Shown in pieces: positions 1 through 9,801 of a DNA stretch of 64,000 bases (the stretch's first letter is position 1; the number at the start of each line of letters is the position of its first letter). This stretch comes from an uncultured Acidobacteriia bacterium. Lineage in GTDB: Bacteria > Acidobacteriota > Terriglobia > Bryobacterales > Bryobacteraceae. The stretch is from NCBI GenBank assembly GCA_903929755.1, contig CAIYVZ010000022.1, positions 17,844 to 81,843 on the forward strand, written 5' to 3'. The translations under genes were made by a program, and so were the position numbers. The notes under the pieces are model-generated. The model worked only from the letters and a program-made list of their open reading frames with translations, searched no databases and was not told where the DNA came from.

Positions 1-456
1 ATGGGTTCGGTACGCAGTCCTCTGTGGCGTCACGGTGGTACGGTTCACGGACCGGTGCCGCGTGATTACTCCTACAAGTTGCCCCGGAAAATGCAGTTGG
101 GCGCTTTGCGTTCGGCTCTAAGTGCGAAATTGGCGGATGGCGGCATTAAGGTAGTTTCAGGATTCGATCTCTCGACTCCCAAGACCAAGGCCTTTGCTTC
201 CACCCTGAAGGGATTCGCCAACAACCGCAAGGTTCTCCTGGTGGATTCTGTAGACAACCTGAATCTGGAACTCAGCGCCCGTAACATTGAAGGCGTCCAG
301 CTGGTACGTAGCCACGAAGTTCATCCTTATCACCTGCTGGGCGCGACGCTGATTCTGGTGTCTCAGGCAGCGGCGACCAAACTGAGCGATGCTCTTGCGA
401 AGTCAGTACCCGCATCCGCGAGCTCTTCTGGTAACAAAGCCGGAGGTGAAGCATAA
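1..456 (+). CDS. rplD: 50S ribosomal protein L4 (5' truncated by window edge)
   Basis: C-terminal 151 residues of ribosomal protein uL4, which binds 23S rRNA and lines the exit tunnel. The stretch RSPLWRHGGTVHGP followed by PRDYSYKLPRK and ALRSALSAK is the conserved L4 core. About 85 N-terminal residues lie outside the window, so the ATG at base 1 is an internal Met. The stop overlaps the rplW start (TAATG), as expected in an S10 operon, where L4 is the classical autoregulator in enterobacteria. The Ser/Ala-rich C-terminus is a lineage-specific tail. Confidence 0.96.
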   Translation: MGSVRSPLWRHGGTVHGPVPRDYSYKLPRKMQLGALRSALSAKLADGGIKVVSGFDLSTPKTKAFASTLKGFANNRKVLLVDSVDNLNLELSARNIEGVQLVRSHEVHPYHLLGATLILVSQAAATKLSDALAKSVPASASSSGNKAGGEA

Positions 457-743
457 TGACAATTCATGACGTTTTGGTTAAGCCGCTCGTTACCGAGAAG
501 GGCCTCATCAAGAAGGACGAAGAGCAGACGTTGACCTTTTCGGTCCACCGTGATGCCAACAAAGTCCAGATCCGCCAGGCCGTTGAGAAGCTCTTCAACG
601 TGAAGGTGTCCGAGATTCGCACGGCGAATTTCGATGGCAAACTGCGTCGCCGCGGTCGTTTCGCGGCCTACAAGTCCGATTGGAAAAAGGCGTACGTACG
701 GCTTGAAGCCGGGCAGAAAATGCCCGAATTCACCGAGATGTAA
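456..743 (+). CDS. rplW: 50S ribosomal protein L23
   Basis: uL23, a 95-residue protein at the tunnel exit that docks trigger factor and SRP. The N-terminus contains the conserved VLVKPLVTEKG segment and the C-terminal half has the basic GKLRRRGRF loop. Start ATG overlaps the rplD stop by two bases and is preceded by GGAGGTG at a good distance, so the start is secure. Length is normal for the family. Confidence 0.97.
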   Translation: MTIHDVLVKPLVTEKGLIKKDEEQTLTFSVHRDANKVQIRQAVEKLFNVKVSEIRTANFDGKLRRRGRFAAYKSDWKKAYVRLEAGQKMPEFTEM

Positions 744-761
744 GGGCAGAGGCGAAGACAG

Positions 762-1586
762 ATGGCAATTAAAAAATTCAGCCCGACAACGCCGAGCCGC
801 CGTTACATGACGGTGGTGTCGCGCGAGGGTATTACCAAGCAGACGCCGGAGAAGTCGCTCGTAGAACCTCTCCGCAAGACTGGTGGCCGCAACAACACGG
901 GCCGCATTACCTCCCGGTTCATCAGTGGTGGTCACAAGCAGGGTTATCGGATCATCGACTTCAAGCGTGACAAAACGGGCGTGCCCGCCAAAGTCGCCTC
1001 GATTGAGTACGATCCGAACCGTTCGGCCCGTATCGCGCTCCTGAACTATGTGGATGGCGAGAAGCGCTACATTATCGCTCCGCATGGTCTCGAAGTCGGC
1101 ACCATGGTTTCATCCGGTCCCGCCGCCGATATTCTGGTCGGTAATGCACTCCCGCTTAAGAACATTCCTGCCGGCACCATCGTTCATAACATCGAACTTC
1201 GGCCAGGTAAGGGTGCGCAGATGGCACGCTCGGCCGGAACGCAGGCACAACTCGTGTCGCGAGACGGTGGCGTGGCTCTTCTGAAGCTGCCCTCGGGTGA
1301 AGTTCGCCGTGTGGCTGTCGAATGCATGGCGACCGTCGGTACCGTAGGGAACAGCGATCATGAAAACGTTTCGCTGGGTAAGGCTGGCCGCAGTCGCTGG
1401 CTGGGCCGGAGCCCCCACAACCGTGGCGTTTCCATGAACCCGGTGGATCACCCCCATGGTGGTGGTGAAGGTAAGACCTCGGGAGGCCGTCACCCGGTTA
1501 CCCCGTGGGGACAGCCGACGCGTGGCTTCAAAACCCGCAACAACAAGCGTACGGATAAGAATATTGTGAACCGGAGGTCCAAGTAA
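762..1586 (+). CDS. rplB: 50S ribosomal protein L2
   Basis: uL2, 274 residues, required for subunit association and peptidyl-transferase assembly. Diagnostic segments are [12 protein letters not shown] near residue 40, the central AGTQAQLV region, and the C-terminal [11 protein letters not shown] motif carrying the conserved His near the peptidyl-transferase centre. The stop is directly followed by the rpsS ATG. Length and order are canonical. Confidence 0.98.
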   Translation: MAIKKFSPTTPSRRYMTVVSREGITKQTPEKSLVEPLRKTGGRNNTGRITSRFISGGHKQGYRIIDFKRDKTGVPAKVASIEYDPNRSARIALLNYVDGEKRYIIAPHGLEVGTMVSSGPAADILVGNALPLKNIPAGTIVHNIELRPGKGAQMARSAGTQAQLVSRDGGVALLKLPSGEVRRVAVECMATVGTVGNSDHENVSLGKAGRSRWLGRSPHNRGVSMNPVDHPHGGGEGKTSGGRHPVTPWGQPTRGFKTRNNKRTDKNIVNRRSK

Positions 1587-1868
1587 ATGGGTCGTTCTGT
1601 AAAGAAGGGGCCTTTTGTAGACTCGCACCTGGAGCGTCGTATCGATGCTTTGAACGCTGCGGGTGACAAGAAGGTGATCCGGACCTGGTCGCGCCGTTCG
1701 ACGATTCTCCCTGAATTCGTTGGACATACGGTTGCGGTTCACAACGGTAAGAAATTCATTCCCGTCTATGTGACGGAAAACATGGTTGGCCACAAGTTGG
1801 GCGAGTTCTCACCGACCCGCACCTTCAAGGGCCATGCCGCCAAGACTGAGAAGTCGTCGAAGTCGTAA
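1587..1868 (+). CDS. rpsS: 30S ribosomal protein S19
   Basis: uS19, 93 residues, in the small-subunit head where it forms bridges near the A site. It opens with [14 protein letters not shown] and contains [15 protein letters not shown] and [10 protein letters not shown], all family signatures. Its ATG abuts the rplB stop with no gap, implying translational coupling. The short basic C-terminus (TEKSSKS) is unremarkable. Confidence 0.98.
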   Translation: MGRSVKKGPFVDSHLERRIDALNAAGDKKVIRTWSRRSTILPEFVGHTVAVHNGKKFIPVYVTENMVGHKLGEFSPTRTFKGHAAKTEKSSKS

Positions 1869-1893
1869 GCGTATGACTGCAGAAGGAACTGAG

Positions 1894-2247
1894 ATGGAAG
1901 TTAAAGCAGAAGCCAGACACGTCCGCATCTCCCCGCAGAAAGCGCGGCTCGTTGTGGACATGATCCGTGGCGCGAAGGTCAATCAGGCCCGCATTACGCT
2001 GCGTTCGGTCAACAAGCGGATCGCTCCGGCGGTAGAGAAGGTTCTCAATTCGGCAATCGCCAATGCGCAGAACCAGAACGAAGATGTTGATGTTGACGCT
2101 CTTTTTGTGTCGTCGGCATACGTGAATGAAGGTCCTCGCCAGAAACGTGTTCGTCCCGCTCCAATGGGCCGCGCGTATCGGTATCAGCGTCGGACTTCAC
2201 ACATCGTCGTCAAAGTGACCGAAAAAGTACAGGGCGGGAAGGCATAA
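1894..2247 (+). CDS. rplV: 50S ribosomal protein L22
   Basis: uL22, 117 residues from the chosen start, lining the exit tunnel. The frame is open much further upstream, but that part overlaps rpsS in another frame and has no L22 similarity. ATG at 1873 is possible. ATG at 1894 is preferred because AAGGA lies seven bases before it and the product then begins MEVKAEARHVRIS like other L22 proteins. ARLVVDMIRG and the C-terminal GRAYRYQRRTSHI loop are characteristic. Confidence 0.95.
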   Translation: MEVKAEARHVRISPQKARLVVDMIRGAKVNQARITLRSVNKRIAPAVEKVLNSAIANAQNQNEDVDVDALFVSSAYVNEGPRQKRVRPAPMGRAYRYQRRTSHIVVKVTEKVQGGKA

Positions 2248-2250
2248 CAA

Positions 2251-3168
2251 ATGGGTCAGAAAGTACATCCGTACGGCTTCCGGCTGGGCTTCAACAAGCC
2301 GTGGCGTTCACGTTGGTTCTCGAAAGGGAACTACGCGCAGCTGCTCCAGGAAGATCTCGAACTCAAGGAAGGTCTTCGCGAACAGCTGAAGTCTGCCGGC
2401 GTTAGCTCGATCGAAGTCGATCGTCCCGGCAACAAGCTTCGCGTGACTATTCGCACTTCGCGTCCCGGCATCATCATTGGACGTAAGGGCGCCGAGATTG
2501 AAAAACTGAAGACCGCTCTGGCCAAGAAGACCAAGCGCGAAGTGTTTATCGACATTCAGGAAGTGCACAAGCCGGAGCTCGACGCTCAGCTGGTGTCTGA
2601 GTCGATCGCACTGCAGCTTGAAAAGCGCGTTGCGTTCCGTCGTGCCATGCGTAAGGCCGTTGACTCGGCTCTTCGGTTCGGTTGCAAGGGCATTAAGGTT
2701 CGTGTCTCGGGCCGTCTGAATGGTGCAGAAATTGCCCGCAGTGAATGGTATCTGCAGGGTCAACTTCCACTCCACACTCTTCGTGCAGACATTGACTACG
2801 GTTTTTCCGAAGCTCATACGACCTACGGCATTATCGGTGTGAAGGCCTGGCTGTATAAGGGTGAAATCCTCGCCAACGGCAAGCGGACCGTTCCTGCTGA
2901 CGGGGAACCCCGTCGCAACGAGCGCCCGCGTAGTGATCGTGACCGTGGTGGGAATGACCGTGGTGGTGATCGTAACCGTGGTCCGCGTGCGGGTGGTGGT
3001 GATCGTGGTGGTGCACCGGCTTCGGTTGCTGCGCCAACTGGTGTCCTGCAACAGGCACCTCCGGTCGCCGAGGCAGCCAAGGGTGGAGCTCCGGTTCTGC
3101 CCCCACTGATGCCGCCGGCACAGCCGTCGTGGAAAGAATCTAAGCCGGAAGAGGGCAGCGGAGAATAA
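2251..3168 (+). CDS. rpsC: 30S ribosomal protein S3 with long RG-rich C-terminal tail
   Basis: uS3, 305 residues against about 210-235 normally. The first ~215 residues are a standard S3: [13 protein letters not shown] start, KH domain with the [10 protein letters not shown] loop around residue 75, and the C-terminal domain with [13 protein letters not shown]. After residue ~215 comes an extension of about 90 residues. It is first rich in Arg, Gly and Asp (repeated DRGG/NDRGG), then Ala/Pro-rich and acidic at the end. S3 contributes to mRNA entry-channel helicase activity. The tail probably contacts RNA or is disordered; its role is unknown. Confidence 0.97.
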   Translation: MGQKVHPYGFRLGFNKPWRSRWFSKGNYAQLLQEDLELKEGLREQLKSAGVSSIEVDRPGNKLRVTIRTSRPGIIIGRKGAEIEKLKTALAKKTKREVFIDIQEVHKPELDAQLVSESIALQLEKRVAFRRAMRKAVDSALRFGCKGIKVRVSGRLNGAEIARSEWYLQGQLPLHTLRADIDYGFSEAHTTYGIIGVKAWLYKGEILANGKRTVPADGEPRRNERPRSDRDRGGNDRGGDRNRGPRAGGGDRGGAPASVAAPTGVLQQAPPVAEAAKGGAPVLPPLMPPAQPSWKESKPEEGSGE

Positions 3169-3248
3169 GCCCTTGCGGGCGAATTCATCGTAGCGACCTT
3201 ACTGCAGAAACGTTATTTGCAAAGATTGGACCGGGAGAAAACTGACTT

Positions 3249-3665
3249 ATGTTAATGCCCAAGAAAGTTAAGTACCGCAAGCAACAGCGCGGTCGCATGA
3301 CGGGCAAGGCCTGGCGGGGATCGTCGATTGCGTTCGGCGAATTTGGCCTCAAGGCGATGGAGTGCGGATGGATTACATCGCGCCAGATTGAAGCGGCACG
3401 TATCGCGATGACACGCTTTATCAAGCGTGGTGGCAAGGTTTGGATCCGGTTGTTTCCCGACAAGCCGATCACCAAGAAGCCCGCCGAAACCCGTATGGGT
3501 AAGGGTAAGGGCAATCCGGAAGAATGGGTAGCAGTTATCCGTCCCGGCAAGGTGCTTTTCGAGATGGAAGGCGTACCCGTTGAAATCGCGCGTGAAGCCA
3601 TGCGGCTGGCCGCGCACAAGCTCCCGATGACGACTAAATTCGTCACTCGCGAAGTGGCGGAGTGA
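3249..3665 (+). CDS. rplP: 50S ribosomal protein L16
   Basis: uL16, 136-138 residues, near the A-site tRNA in the large subunit. Begins [15 protein letters not shown]; the second Met (3255) matches the usual family N-terminus, so either start is possible, with GGGAG upstream. [16 protein letters not shown] and the basic middle are diagnostic. It follows rpsC after 80 bases, the largest gap in this part of the operon. Confidence 0.97.
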   Translation: MLMPKKVKYRKQQRGRMTGKAWRGSSIAFGEFGLKAMECGWITSRQIEAARIAMTRFIKRGGKVWIRLFPDKPITKKPAETRMGKGKGNPEEWVAVIRPGKVLFEMEGVPVEIAREAMRLAAHKLPMTTKFVTREVAE

Positions 3666-3672
3666 GCAACAG

Positions 3673-3873
3673 ATGAAAACAGATAAACTCCGGGGGCTTG
3701 ACCCCGCTGAAATGCAGACGAAGCTGAAAGAGATCGATGAGCAGACGTTTCGGATCCGCTTCCAAATGTCCATGGGACAGGTGGATGGGTTGCGTCGGCT
3801 CCGCGAAATGCGTCGCGAACGCGCTCGGCTTCTGACGTATCTGCGTCAACGCGAACTGGAAGGGGCGAAGTAG
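3673..3873 (+). CDS. rpmC: 50S ribosomal protein L29
   Basis: uL29, a 66-residue two-helix protein at the tunnel exit. Recognised by [31 protein letters not shown] and the C-terminal [14 protein letters not shown] helix. It lies seven bases after rplP and two before rpsQ, as in all bacterial S10 operons. Confidence 0.95.
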   Translation: MKTDKLRGLDPAEMQTKLKEIDEQTFRIRFQMSMGQVDGLRRLREMRRERARLLTYLRQRELEGAK

Positions 3874-3875
3874 CT

Positions 3876-4196
3876 ATGGCCGAAGTCACAGAGTCACAGA
3901 AACCACAGTCACAAAAGAACGAGAAGGTCGGACCCGTTGTTTCGACCAAAATGCAGAAAACGATCGTGGTTCAGGTTTCGCGTCGCGTTCCTCACCCGCT
4001 GTACAAGCGGATCGTTACGAAGCATAAGAAGTTTTACGCCCATGATGAAGAAGGTACTGCTCGGCTCGGTGATATTGTCCGGATCGTGGAATGCCGTCCG
4101 ATGAGCAAGCTGAAGAGGTGGAAGCTGGAAGAAATCATCCGGCGCTCCGCCCTGGTTGGTGCGGCAAAGCCGTCTGACCTTGACGTGAAAGTCTAA
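3876..4196 (+). CDS. rpsQ: 30S ribosomal protein S17
   Basis: uS17, 106 residues, an early-assembling OB-fold protein. The core reads [15 protein letters not shown] through [16 protein letters not shown] to [13 protein letters not shown], all standard. Compared with the usual ~85 residues it has a polar N-terminal extension of about 15 residues and a slightly longer C-terminus. Start ATG follows the rpmC stop by two bases. Confidence 0.96.
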   Translation: MAEVTESQKPQSQKNEKVGPVVSTKMQKTIVVQVSRRVPHPLYKRIVTKHKKFYAHDEEGTARLGDIVRIVECRPMSKLKRWKLEEIIRRSALVGAAKPSDLDVKV

Positions 4197-4229
4197 AGTT
4201 TAGGATTTAAGGCAACAGGAGAACCCATC

Positions 4230-4598
4230 ATGATTGGGATGAGAACTATCCTCGAGGTAGCCGACAACAGTGGCGCACGCAGGCTCGCCTGCATCGGGCC
4301 CCGTGGCGGCGACCTTGGGTCGCGTGCGGGCTTGGGCGACATCGTTACGGCCTCGGTTAAAGAAGCGGCGCCGGATTCGAACATTAAGAAGGGCAAGGTA
4401 GTACGGTGCGTTATTGTCCGTATGCGAAAAGAGAGTCGGAGGCGGGATGGTACGTACATCCGCTTTGATTCCAATGCAGCCGTGCTGGTAAACGAAATGG
4501 GCGAACCGGTCGGTACCCGCGTATTTGGACCTGTCGCGCGTGAACTCCGCGACAAAAAGTTTATGAAGATTGTGTCGCTTGCTCCGGAGGTGATCTAG
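4230..4598 (+). CDS. rplN: 50S ribosomal protein L14
   Basis: uL14, 122 residues, forming bridge B8 with the small subunit. Starts [18 protein letters not shown] behind AGGAG and contains [22 protein letters not shown] and the C-terminal [23 protein letters not shown]. Length is exactly typical. The 33-base gap before it marks the conserved S10/spc operon junction, but no terminator is evident there. Confidence 0.98.
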   Translation: MIGMRTILEVADNSGARRLACIGPRGGDLGSRAGLGDIVTASVKEAAPDSNIKKGKVVRCVIVRMRKESRRRDGTYIRFDSNAAVLVNEMGEPVGTRVFGPVARELRDKKFMKIVSLAPEVI

Positions 4599-4970
4599 AT
4601 GGGTCAGCTGCTAAAGAAAGACAAGCGTCCCCCGGTTAAGATTCAACTGAAGAAAAACGACCAGGTTAAGGTTGTTGCCGGCAAGGACAAGGGTAAGACG
4701 GGGCGCGTTCTTAGTGTTGATTGCTCTTCCGGTCGTATTCTGGTTGAACAAGTAAACATCATAAAGAAGCACACCCGCAAGAATCCTGCAAAGCAGATTG
4801 CGGGCGGCGTGGCGGAGTCGGAAGCCTCCATCGCTGTTTCGAACGTGATGATCGTTTGCAGTAAGTGTGGCGCGGTTCGCATCAAGCATCACGTGGTGAC
4901 CACGGACGCCGGTGTTACCAAGCGTCAGCGTGTTTGCCACAAGTGCGGTGGCGCACTGGACAAGAAATAA
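4599..4970 (+). CDS. rplX: 50S ribosomal protein L24
   Basis: uL24, 123 residues, an assembly initiator. The KOW motif is clear (DQVKVVAGKDKGKTGRVL). The C-terminal third contains two CxxC pairs (CSKCG and CHKCG), suggesting a zinc knuckle as in many non-enteric L24 proteins. The N-terminus carries a short basic extension. Its ATG follows the rplN stop immediately. Confidence 0.96.
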   Translation: MGQLLKKDKRPPVKIQLKKNDQVKVVAGKDKGKTGRVLSVDCSSGRILVEQVNIIKKHTRKNPAKQIAGGVAESEASIAVSNVMIVCSKCGAVRIKHHVVTTDAGVTKRQRVCHKCGGALDKK

Positions 4971-4992
4971 GGCGTGAGGAAGCAATAACAGC

Positions 4993-5538
4993 ATGGCATC
5001 CAGACTCAGAGAACACTATCTCAAGAACGTGGTACCGGCCCTCAAGACCGAGTTCGGTTACACCAACGTGATGGCCATTCCGAAAATCGACAAAGTGTCG
5101 ATCAACATCGGGATGGGCGAAGCAACTGGCAACGCGAAGCTAATGGATAGCGCGGTGAACGATTTGGGCGCGATTACAGGCCAGAAGCCAGTGATCACAA
5201 AAGCGACGAAATCAATCGCGGCCTTCAAGTTACGTGAAGGCATGGCAATTGGCACGATGGTTACGCTGCGCGGCGACCGTATGTATGAGTTCCTCGACCG
5301 GCTGATGAATGTGGCTCTCGCGCGTGTTCGCGATTTCCGCGGTGTTTCGTCAAAGTCCTTCGATGGACGCGGCAATTACACCCTTGGCCTGAAGGATCAG
5401 TTGATCTTCCCCGAGATCGATTATTCAAAGGTTGACAAGACGAAGGGCATGAACATCAGCATCACGACCACTGCAAAGACGGACGCCGAAGGCAGGGCGT
5501 TGTTGAAGCAGATGGGGATGCCGTTCCGCCAGCAATAA
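4993..5538 (+). CDS. rplE: 50S ribosomal protein L5
   Basis: uL5, 181 residues, binds 5S rRNA and contacts P-site tRNA. Contains [14 protein letters not shown], the central GQKPVITKA segment, [28 protein letters not shown] and a C-terminal FRQQ. The start is the ATG beginning [15 protein letters not shown]. Fully canonical in length and context. Confidence 0.98.
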   Translation: MASRLREHYLKNVVPALKTEFGYTNVMAIPKIDKVSINIGMGEATGNAKLMDSAVNDLGAITGQKPVITKATKSIAAFKLREGMAIGTMVTLRGDRMYEFLDRLMNVALARVRDFRGVSSKSFDGRGNYTLGLKDQLIFPEIDYSKVDKTKGMNISITTTAKTDAEGRALLKQMGMPFRQQ

Positions 5539-5557
5539 AGGGCCCGAGGAGAATTTC

Positions 5558-5767
5558 ATGGCAACACTCGCGAAAATCGCAAAAGATATTAAACTGGCCG
5601 TCGCGCAGAAAAACAAGACTCCGAAACTGCAGTGTCGTCATCGTAATCGCTGCTGGCGTTGCGGTCGTCCCCGTGGTTTCCTGCGTAAGTACGGTGTGTG
5701 CCGTCTTTGCTTCCGGCAGCTCGCTCTCAACGGCGAGATTCCGGGTGTGGTGAAGGCGAGCTGGTAG
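5558..5767 (+). CDS. rpsN: 30S ribosomal protein S14, zinc-binding type
   Basis: uS14 of the short, zinc-binding (Z) type: 69 residues with a CxxC pair (CWRC) and a second CxxC pair (CRLC) about 12 residues on, preceded by a further Cys, and ending VKASW. Z-type S14 is about 61 residues, so the N-terminus is slightly extended. It binds 16S rRNA in the head. SD GAGGAG precedes the ATG. There is no sign of a zinc-independent paralogue in the window. Confidence 0.95.
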   Translation: MATLAKIAKDIKLAVAQKNKTPKLQCRHRNRCWRCGRPRGFLRKYGVCRLCFRQLALNGEIPGVVKASW

Positions 5768-5816
5768 AAGGAGGTAAGGGTCAGGCCAAAAGTAAGATCG
5801 AGGCTCCCGTACAAAT

Positions 5817-6212
5817 ATGACAAGTGATCCTATCGCAGATATGCTGACCCGGGTGCGCAACGCAATTACCGCGCGCCACCCGAAGGTAGACGTCCCGGCT
5901 TCAAAACTGAAGACGGAGATCGCCCGCATCCTCAAAGAGGAAGGTTACATCGCGAACTACAAAGTTGCAGAGGAAGGCGTCAAGAAGGTCATTAAGATCT
6001 ATCTGAAGTACGCTCCTGACAACTCGCCCGTCATCACGAAGATCGAGCGCGTCTCGCGTCCCGGTTGCCGTAATTACGCGGGTAAAGATGAGATTCCGCA
6101 GGTGCAGGGTGGCATCGGTATCAGTATCCTGACAACTCCGTCGGGTGTGATGACCGGCCGTAAGGCGCGTAAAGAAGGCGTCGGCGGCGAAGTTCTCTGT
6201 AAAGTTTGGTAG
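5817..6212 (+). CDS. rpsH: 30S ribosomal protein S8
   Basis: uS8, 131 residues, a primary 16S rRNA binder and, in enterobacteria, repressor of the spc operon. Starts TSDPIADMLTRVRNAI and ends with the family signature SGVMTGRKARKEGVGGEVLCKVW. The 49-base gap upstream contains AAGGAGG at 5768, rather far from the ATG, so initiation may rely on coupling or on a weaker site. Confidence 0.97.
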   Translation: MTSDPIADMLTRVRNAITARHPKVDVPASKLKTEIARILKEEGYIANYKVAEEGVKKVIKIYLKYAPDNSPVITKIERVSRPGCRNYAGKDEIPQVQGGIGISILTTPSGVMTGRKARKEGVGGEVLCKVW

Positions 6213-6254
6213 AGATTTAGCAAGACCAGGTAAATTGAAGGGTCGAGACAACTA

Positions 6255-6800
6255 ATGTCCAGAGTAGGAAAAAAGCCGATACCGGTGCCTTCCAGTGTGA
6301 AGGTTGAAATCGGTACGGATCAATTGAAGGTGCAGGGACCGAAAGGCAAACTGGAAGTTCCAGTGCCAGCCGGGATACGCGTTCAGCAGAACGGCGCAAT
6401 TCTCGATGTAATTCGGGATAGTGACGAATATGCCGCGCTGCACGGGTTAACGCGGGCACTGGCTGCCAACGCTGTCAAGGGTGTATCTGACGGTTTTACG
6501 CGTGAACTCGACATCGTGGGCATTGGTTATCGCGCTGACGTTAAGGGCAAGCTGGCTACTTTCGTGCTGGGGTATTCTCACCCGATCGAAGTAGTTTTGC
6601 CGGAGGGCGTCGATCTTCGGATCGACAAACAGACGCACCTCGTGTTGACGAGTCATGACCGGCAGTTACTGGGTCAGGTCGCCGCCAATATGCGTGCACT
6701 CCGCAAACCCGATCCATATAAGAACAAGGGCGTTCGTTACACTGGCGAGATTCTGAAGAAGAAGGTCGGTAAGAGCGGCGCGACCGGAGGTAAGAAGTAA
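6255..6800 (+). CDS. rplF: 50S ribosomal protein L6
   Basis: uL6, 181 residues, with two repeated alpha/beta domains at the factor-binding region. [12 protein letters not shown] start, [14 protein letters not shown] segment and the C-terminal [17 protein letters not shown] are diagnostic. Two bases separate its stop from rplR. Length is typical. Confidence 0.98.
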   Translation: MSRVGKKPIPVPSSVKVEIGTDQLKVQGPKGKLEVPVPAGIRVQQNGAILDVIRDSDEYAALHGLTRALAANAVKGVSDGFTRELDIVGIGYRADVKGKLATFVLGYSHPIEVVLPEGVDLRIDKQTHLVLTSHDRQLLGQVAANMRALRKPDPYKNKGVRYTGEILKKKVGKSGATGGKK

Positions 6801-6802
6801 CC

Positions 6803-7162
6803 ATGGCTGCGAAGCAGAACAGAGACGAAATACGCCTGCGCATTCACCGGCGTATTCGCAAAAAGCTGAGTGGCACCACGGAACGTCCGCGGCTGGCGGT
6901 CTTCCGCAGCGTGGCACACATCTATGCTCAGGTAATCGACGATTCAAAGGGTGTGACGCTGGCATCGGCCAGCACCCTCGAAAAGGGTGTTACCGAAACG
7001 GGCGGCAACATTGCTGCGGCGAAGCTGATTGGACAGCGCGTCGCGGAGCGGGCCAGGGAACAAGGTATCGGTACCGTGGTCTTCGACCGTGGCGGATATC
7101 AGTACCACGGCCGTGTGAAGGCGCTGGCGGAAGCTGCGCGTGAAGCAGGACTGGAGTTCTAA
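6803..7162 (+). CDS. rplR: 50S ribosomal protein L18
   Basis: uL18, 119 residues, 5S rRNA binding partner of L5. Contains [38 protein letters not shown] and the C-terminal [29 protein letters not shown] at 6803 sits behind GGAGG. The final base of its TAA is shared with the rpsE ATG. Confidence 0.98.
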   Translation: MAAKQNRDEIRLRIHRRIRKKLSGTTERPRLAVFRSVAHIYAQVIDDSKGVTLASASTLEKGVTETGGNIAAAKLIGQRVAERAREQGIGTVVFDRGGYQYHGRVKALAEAAREAGLEF

Positions 7163-7674
7163 TGGCTATCGCAACGGTGAAGCGGGTTGACCCGCAGTCT
7201 CTCAATCTGAAGGAAAATGTGGTCGCAATCAATCGCGTGACCAAGGTCGTCAAGGGCGGTAAGAACATGAGCTTTTCCGCTCTTGTTGTCGTCGGTGACG
7301 CACAGGCTCGCGTGGTTGGTTTCGGTGTGGGTAAGGCGAAGGAAGTTCCCTCAGCCATCCGCAAGGGGATTGAGGCCGCAAAGAAGAATCTGCGTCGCAT
7401 CCACATGCTGGAGCACACGATTCCTCACCAGGTGTTGGGTAAGTTCGGTGCTGGCCTTGTCATGCTGAAGCCGGCGAAAGACGGTACCGGCGTTATCGCG
7501 GGTGGTCCTGTGCGCGCGGTGGTGCAGGCTTGTGGCATTCCCAATGTGCTGACGAAGTCTATCGGCAGTCGTAATCCGCATAACGTTGTTAAGGCGACGA
7601 TCGATGCGCTCGAAAGGCTGCGGGATAAGGCAGCGGTTCGTGAGATGCGCGGTCTGGCTCCGGAGAAAGTCTAA
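7162..7674 (+). CDS. rpsE: 30S ribosomal protein S5
   Basis: uS5, 170 residues, important for decoding accuracy. The double-stranded RNA-binding-like N-domain contains [23 protein letters not shown]. The C-domain has [37 protein letters not shown]. Start overlaps the rplR stop (TAATG), giving tight coupling. Confidence 0.98.
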   Translation: MAIATVKRVDPQSLNLKENVVAINRVTKVVKGGKNMSFSALVVVGDAQARVVGFGVGKAKEVPSAIRKGIEAAKKNLRRIHMLEHTIPHQVLGKFGAGLVMLKPAKDGTGVIAGGPVRAVVQACGIPNVLTKSIGSRNPHNVVKATIDALERLRDKAAVREMRGLAPEKV

Positions 7675-7863
7675 ATGTCGGCCACTGGAACTATCAAAAT
7701 TAAACTGATCCGCAGTGTGATCTGCACGCCGCAGAGCCACAAGAATATTGTGAAGAGCCTTGGCCTCCGCAAAATTAACCAGGTCGTGGAAAAGCCGGAT
7801 AGCCCTTCGTTTCGGGGTTTTGTAAAGAAGGTACCTCACCTTCTGGCGCTGGTCAGCGAGTAA
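7675..7863 (+). CDS. rpmD: 50S ribosomal protein L30
   Basis: uL30, 62 residues, immediately after rpsE with no spacer. The segment [30 protein letters not shown] and the following short C-terminus match the bacterial L30 fold. Not all acidobacteria or other phyla keep L30, so its presence is informative. Confidence 0.95.
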   Translation: MSATGTIKIKLIRSVICTPQSHKNIVKSLGLRKINQVVEKPDSPSFRGFVKKVPHLLALVSE

Positions 7864-7881
7864 GGCGAAGGGATAAATATC

Positions 7882-8331
7882 ATGAATCTCAGTTCACTCA
7901 CTCCCCCCGTGGGGCAGAAACATCGCAAAAAACGCGTCGGTCGCGGTATGGGTTCGGGTACGGGTAAAACATCGGGTCGCGGTAGTAAGGGCGCCCGGTC
8001 GATTTCTGGTTACTCCATCATGCGCGGATTCGAAGGTGGCCAGATGCCCCTTCACCGTCGTCTGCCGAAACGCGGTTTTACCAACATCTTCAAGAAAGAA
8101 TTTGCCATCGTCAATCTGCGCGATCTTGCTCGGATTGGTGGTGATAACTTCACTCCCGACAGTCTGATGGAACGTGGCCTGTTCAGTAAGCTTGGCGACG
8201 GTCTCAAGATTCTTGGTACGGGCGAAGTCACGCAGGCGATCACCGTTGAGGCTCATATTTTCTCAAAGGCCGCTGCGGAAAAGATTCAGAAGGCTGGCGG
8301 CACCGTAAAGATTATCGGAGCAGCTGCTTAA
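7882..8331 (+). CDS. rplO: 50S ribosomal protein L15
   Basis: uL15, 149 residues, late-assembling protein of the large subunit. The Gly/Arg-rich N-terminus ([23 protein letters not shown]) and [18 protein letters not shown] are diagnostic. It ends 69 bases before secY; that gap contains no clear terminator, so secY is probably co-transcribed. Confidence 0.97.
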   Translation: MNLSSLTPPVGQKHRKKRVGRGMGSGTGKTSGRGSKGARSISGYSIMRGFEGGQMPLHRRLPKRGFTNIFKKEFAIVNLRDLARIGGDNFTPDSLMERGLFSKLGDGLKILGTGEVTQAITVEAHIFSKAAAEKIQKAGGTVKIIGAAA

Positions 8332-8400
8332 GGTTGGGCCGCTGAACTCCCCTGGGAAGGACCAGCGGAGAGTGTACGGTGGCCACACGAGGGATAATGC

Positions 8401-9801
8401 ATGGGGAAACTCTTTGAAGCAATCGGCAATGTCTTCCGGATTCCAGATCTCCGGAGACGTGTCCTGTTCACGTTTGCGCTGCTGGCCGTTTATCGGTTAG
8501 GTAGTTTTATTCCGACGCCGGGTATCAACGTGATCCGGTGGGAAGAGTTTTTCACCCGGACACAAGGGTCGATTTTCGGCTTCTTTGATCTTTTCGCCGG
8601 CGGCAACATTCGCCGACTTTCCGTGTTCGCTTTGGGCATTATGCCCTACATCACGTCTTCCATCATCTTGCAATTGTTGACGGTAGTGGTGCCGACTCTG
8701 GAAAAACTGCAGAAAGAAGGGGAGTTGGGGCGTCGCAAGATTACCCAATGGACCCGCTACCTGACAGTTGGCTTGGGTATTGCCCAGTCTTTCGGGATCG
8801 CGTATGGTCTGCAGTCGATGCAGGATAACGTCGTGATCAACCCCGGGTGGGGCTTCTATGCATTGACTATCCTGTCCCTGACGACCGGTACCGCGTTTAT
8901 CATGTGGCTCGGTGAACAGATCACGGAGCGGGGGATCGGCAATGGCATGTCGCTGATCATTTTTACCGGCATCGTTGTTGGGTTGCCTTCGGCGATCGGG
9001 AACATCTACACGAACGTATTTATTACGCACGAGTGGAATGTTGTGGAGCTTGCCATTATCTTGGTCATGATGGTGGCTGTTGTTGCCTTTATCATCCTCG
9101 TGGAAATGGGTGAACGCCGGATCCCGGTGCAGTACGCTAAGCGGGTCATTGGTCGCAGAGTCATGGGTGGCCAGTCGACGCATATGCCTCTGAAAGTGAA
9201 CGCTGGCGGGGTGATTCCGGTCATCTTCGCATCCTCCATCCTCGCTTTCCCGCAAACGATTGCTAACACGCCTTTCGTCAAAAACAATACTTGGCTCAGC
9301 AGCATCCTGCGGTCGATTCAACATGCTGAACCGTTGTACATCCTGTTTTTTATCGGCCTGATCGTCTTCTTCTGCTTCTTCTACGTGTCCATCATCTTCA
9401 ATCCCAATGAGGCGGCGGACAATATGCGGAAGTACGGTGGCTTCATACCCGGTATTCGGCCCGGACGGAGCACGTCTGACTACATGAATACGATTCTGAC
9501 AAGGATCACGTTCGTCGGTGCCATTTACCTTTCGATTCTTTGCCTTATCCCGGACATCATGATTTCGGGAATCCATCTGCAGCATTTGCCTCTTGTTGGA
9601 GACGTGATAGATCGTTACTTTCCGCGTTTTATCCTGGAAGGGTTGAACGTGCAATTTTACTTCGGGGGAACCTCCCTGCTGATCGTGGTGGGTGTTGCGA
9701 TGGACACTCTGAATCAGATCGAAGCCCAGTTGATCATGAGGCATTATGAAGGATTTACGCCGCGCGCTGGCCGCATTCGCGGACGCCGCGGTTCGGTCTA
9801 G
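8401..9801 (+). CDS. secY: Preprotein translocase channel subunit SecY
   Basis: SecY, 466 residues, the ten-helix inner-membrane channel that exports unfolded proteins with SecE, SecG and SecA. The N-terminal FRIPDLRRRVLFTFALLAVYRLGSFIPTPGIN segment, the GIMPYITSSII stretch of helix 2 and cytoplasmic loop VIGRRVMGGQSTHMPLKVN are family hallmarks. Its position between rplO and adk is the standard spc-operon arrangement. A GAGGG ribosome-binding site precedes the ATG. The stop is directly followed by the adk start. Confidence 0.98.
   Translation: MGKLFEAIGNVFRIPDLRRRVLFTFALLAVYRLGSFIPTPGINVIRWEEFFTRTQGSIFGFFDLFAGGNIRRLSVFALGIMPYITSSIILQLLTVVVPTLEKLQKEGELGRRKITQWTRYLTVGLGIAQSFGIAYGLQSMQDNVVINPGWGFYALTILSLTTGTAFIMWLGEQITERGIGNGMSLIIFTGIVVGLPSAIGNIYTNVFITHEWNVVELAIILVMMVAVVAFIILVEMGERRIPVQYAKRVIGRRVMGGQSTHMPLKVNAGGVIPVIFASSILAFPQTIANTPFVKNNTWLSSILRSIQHAEPLYILFFIGLIVFFCFFYVSIIFNPNEAADNMRKYGGFIPGIRPGRSTSDYMNTILTRITFVGAIYLSILCLIPDIMISGIHLQHLPLVGDVIDRYFPRFILEGLNVQFYFGGTSLLIVVGVAMDTLNQIEAQLIMRHYEGFTPRAGRIRGRRGSV

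Noticed and set aside
2823..3188. Minus-strand frames opposite the S3 tail with Pro/Arg- or His-rich products
   Set aside because: They mirror the repetitive RG-coding DNA on the plus strand and have no independent support.
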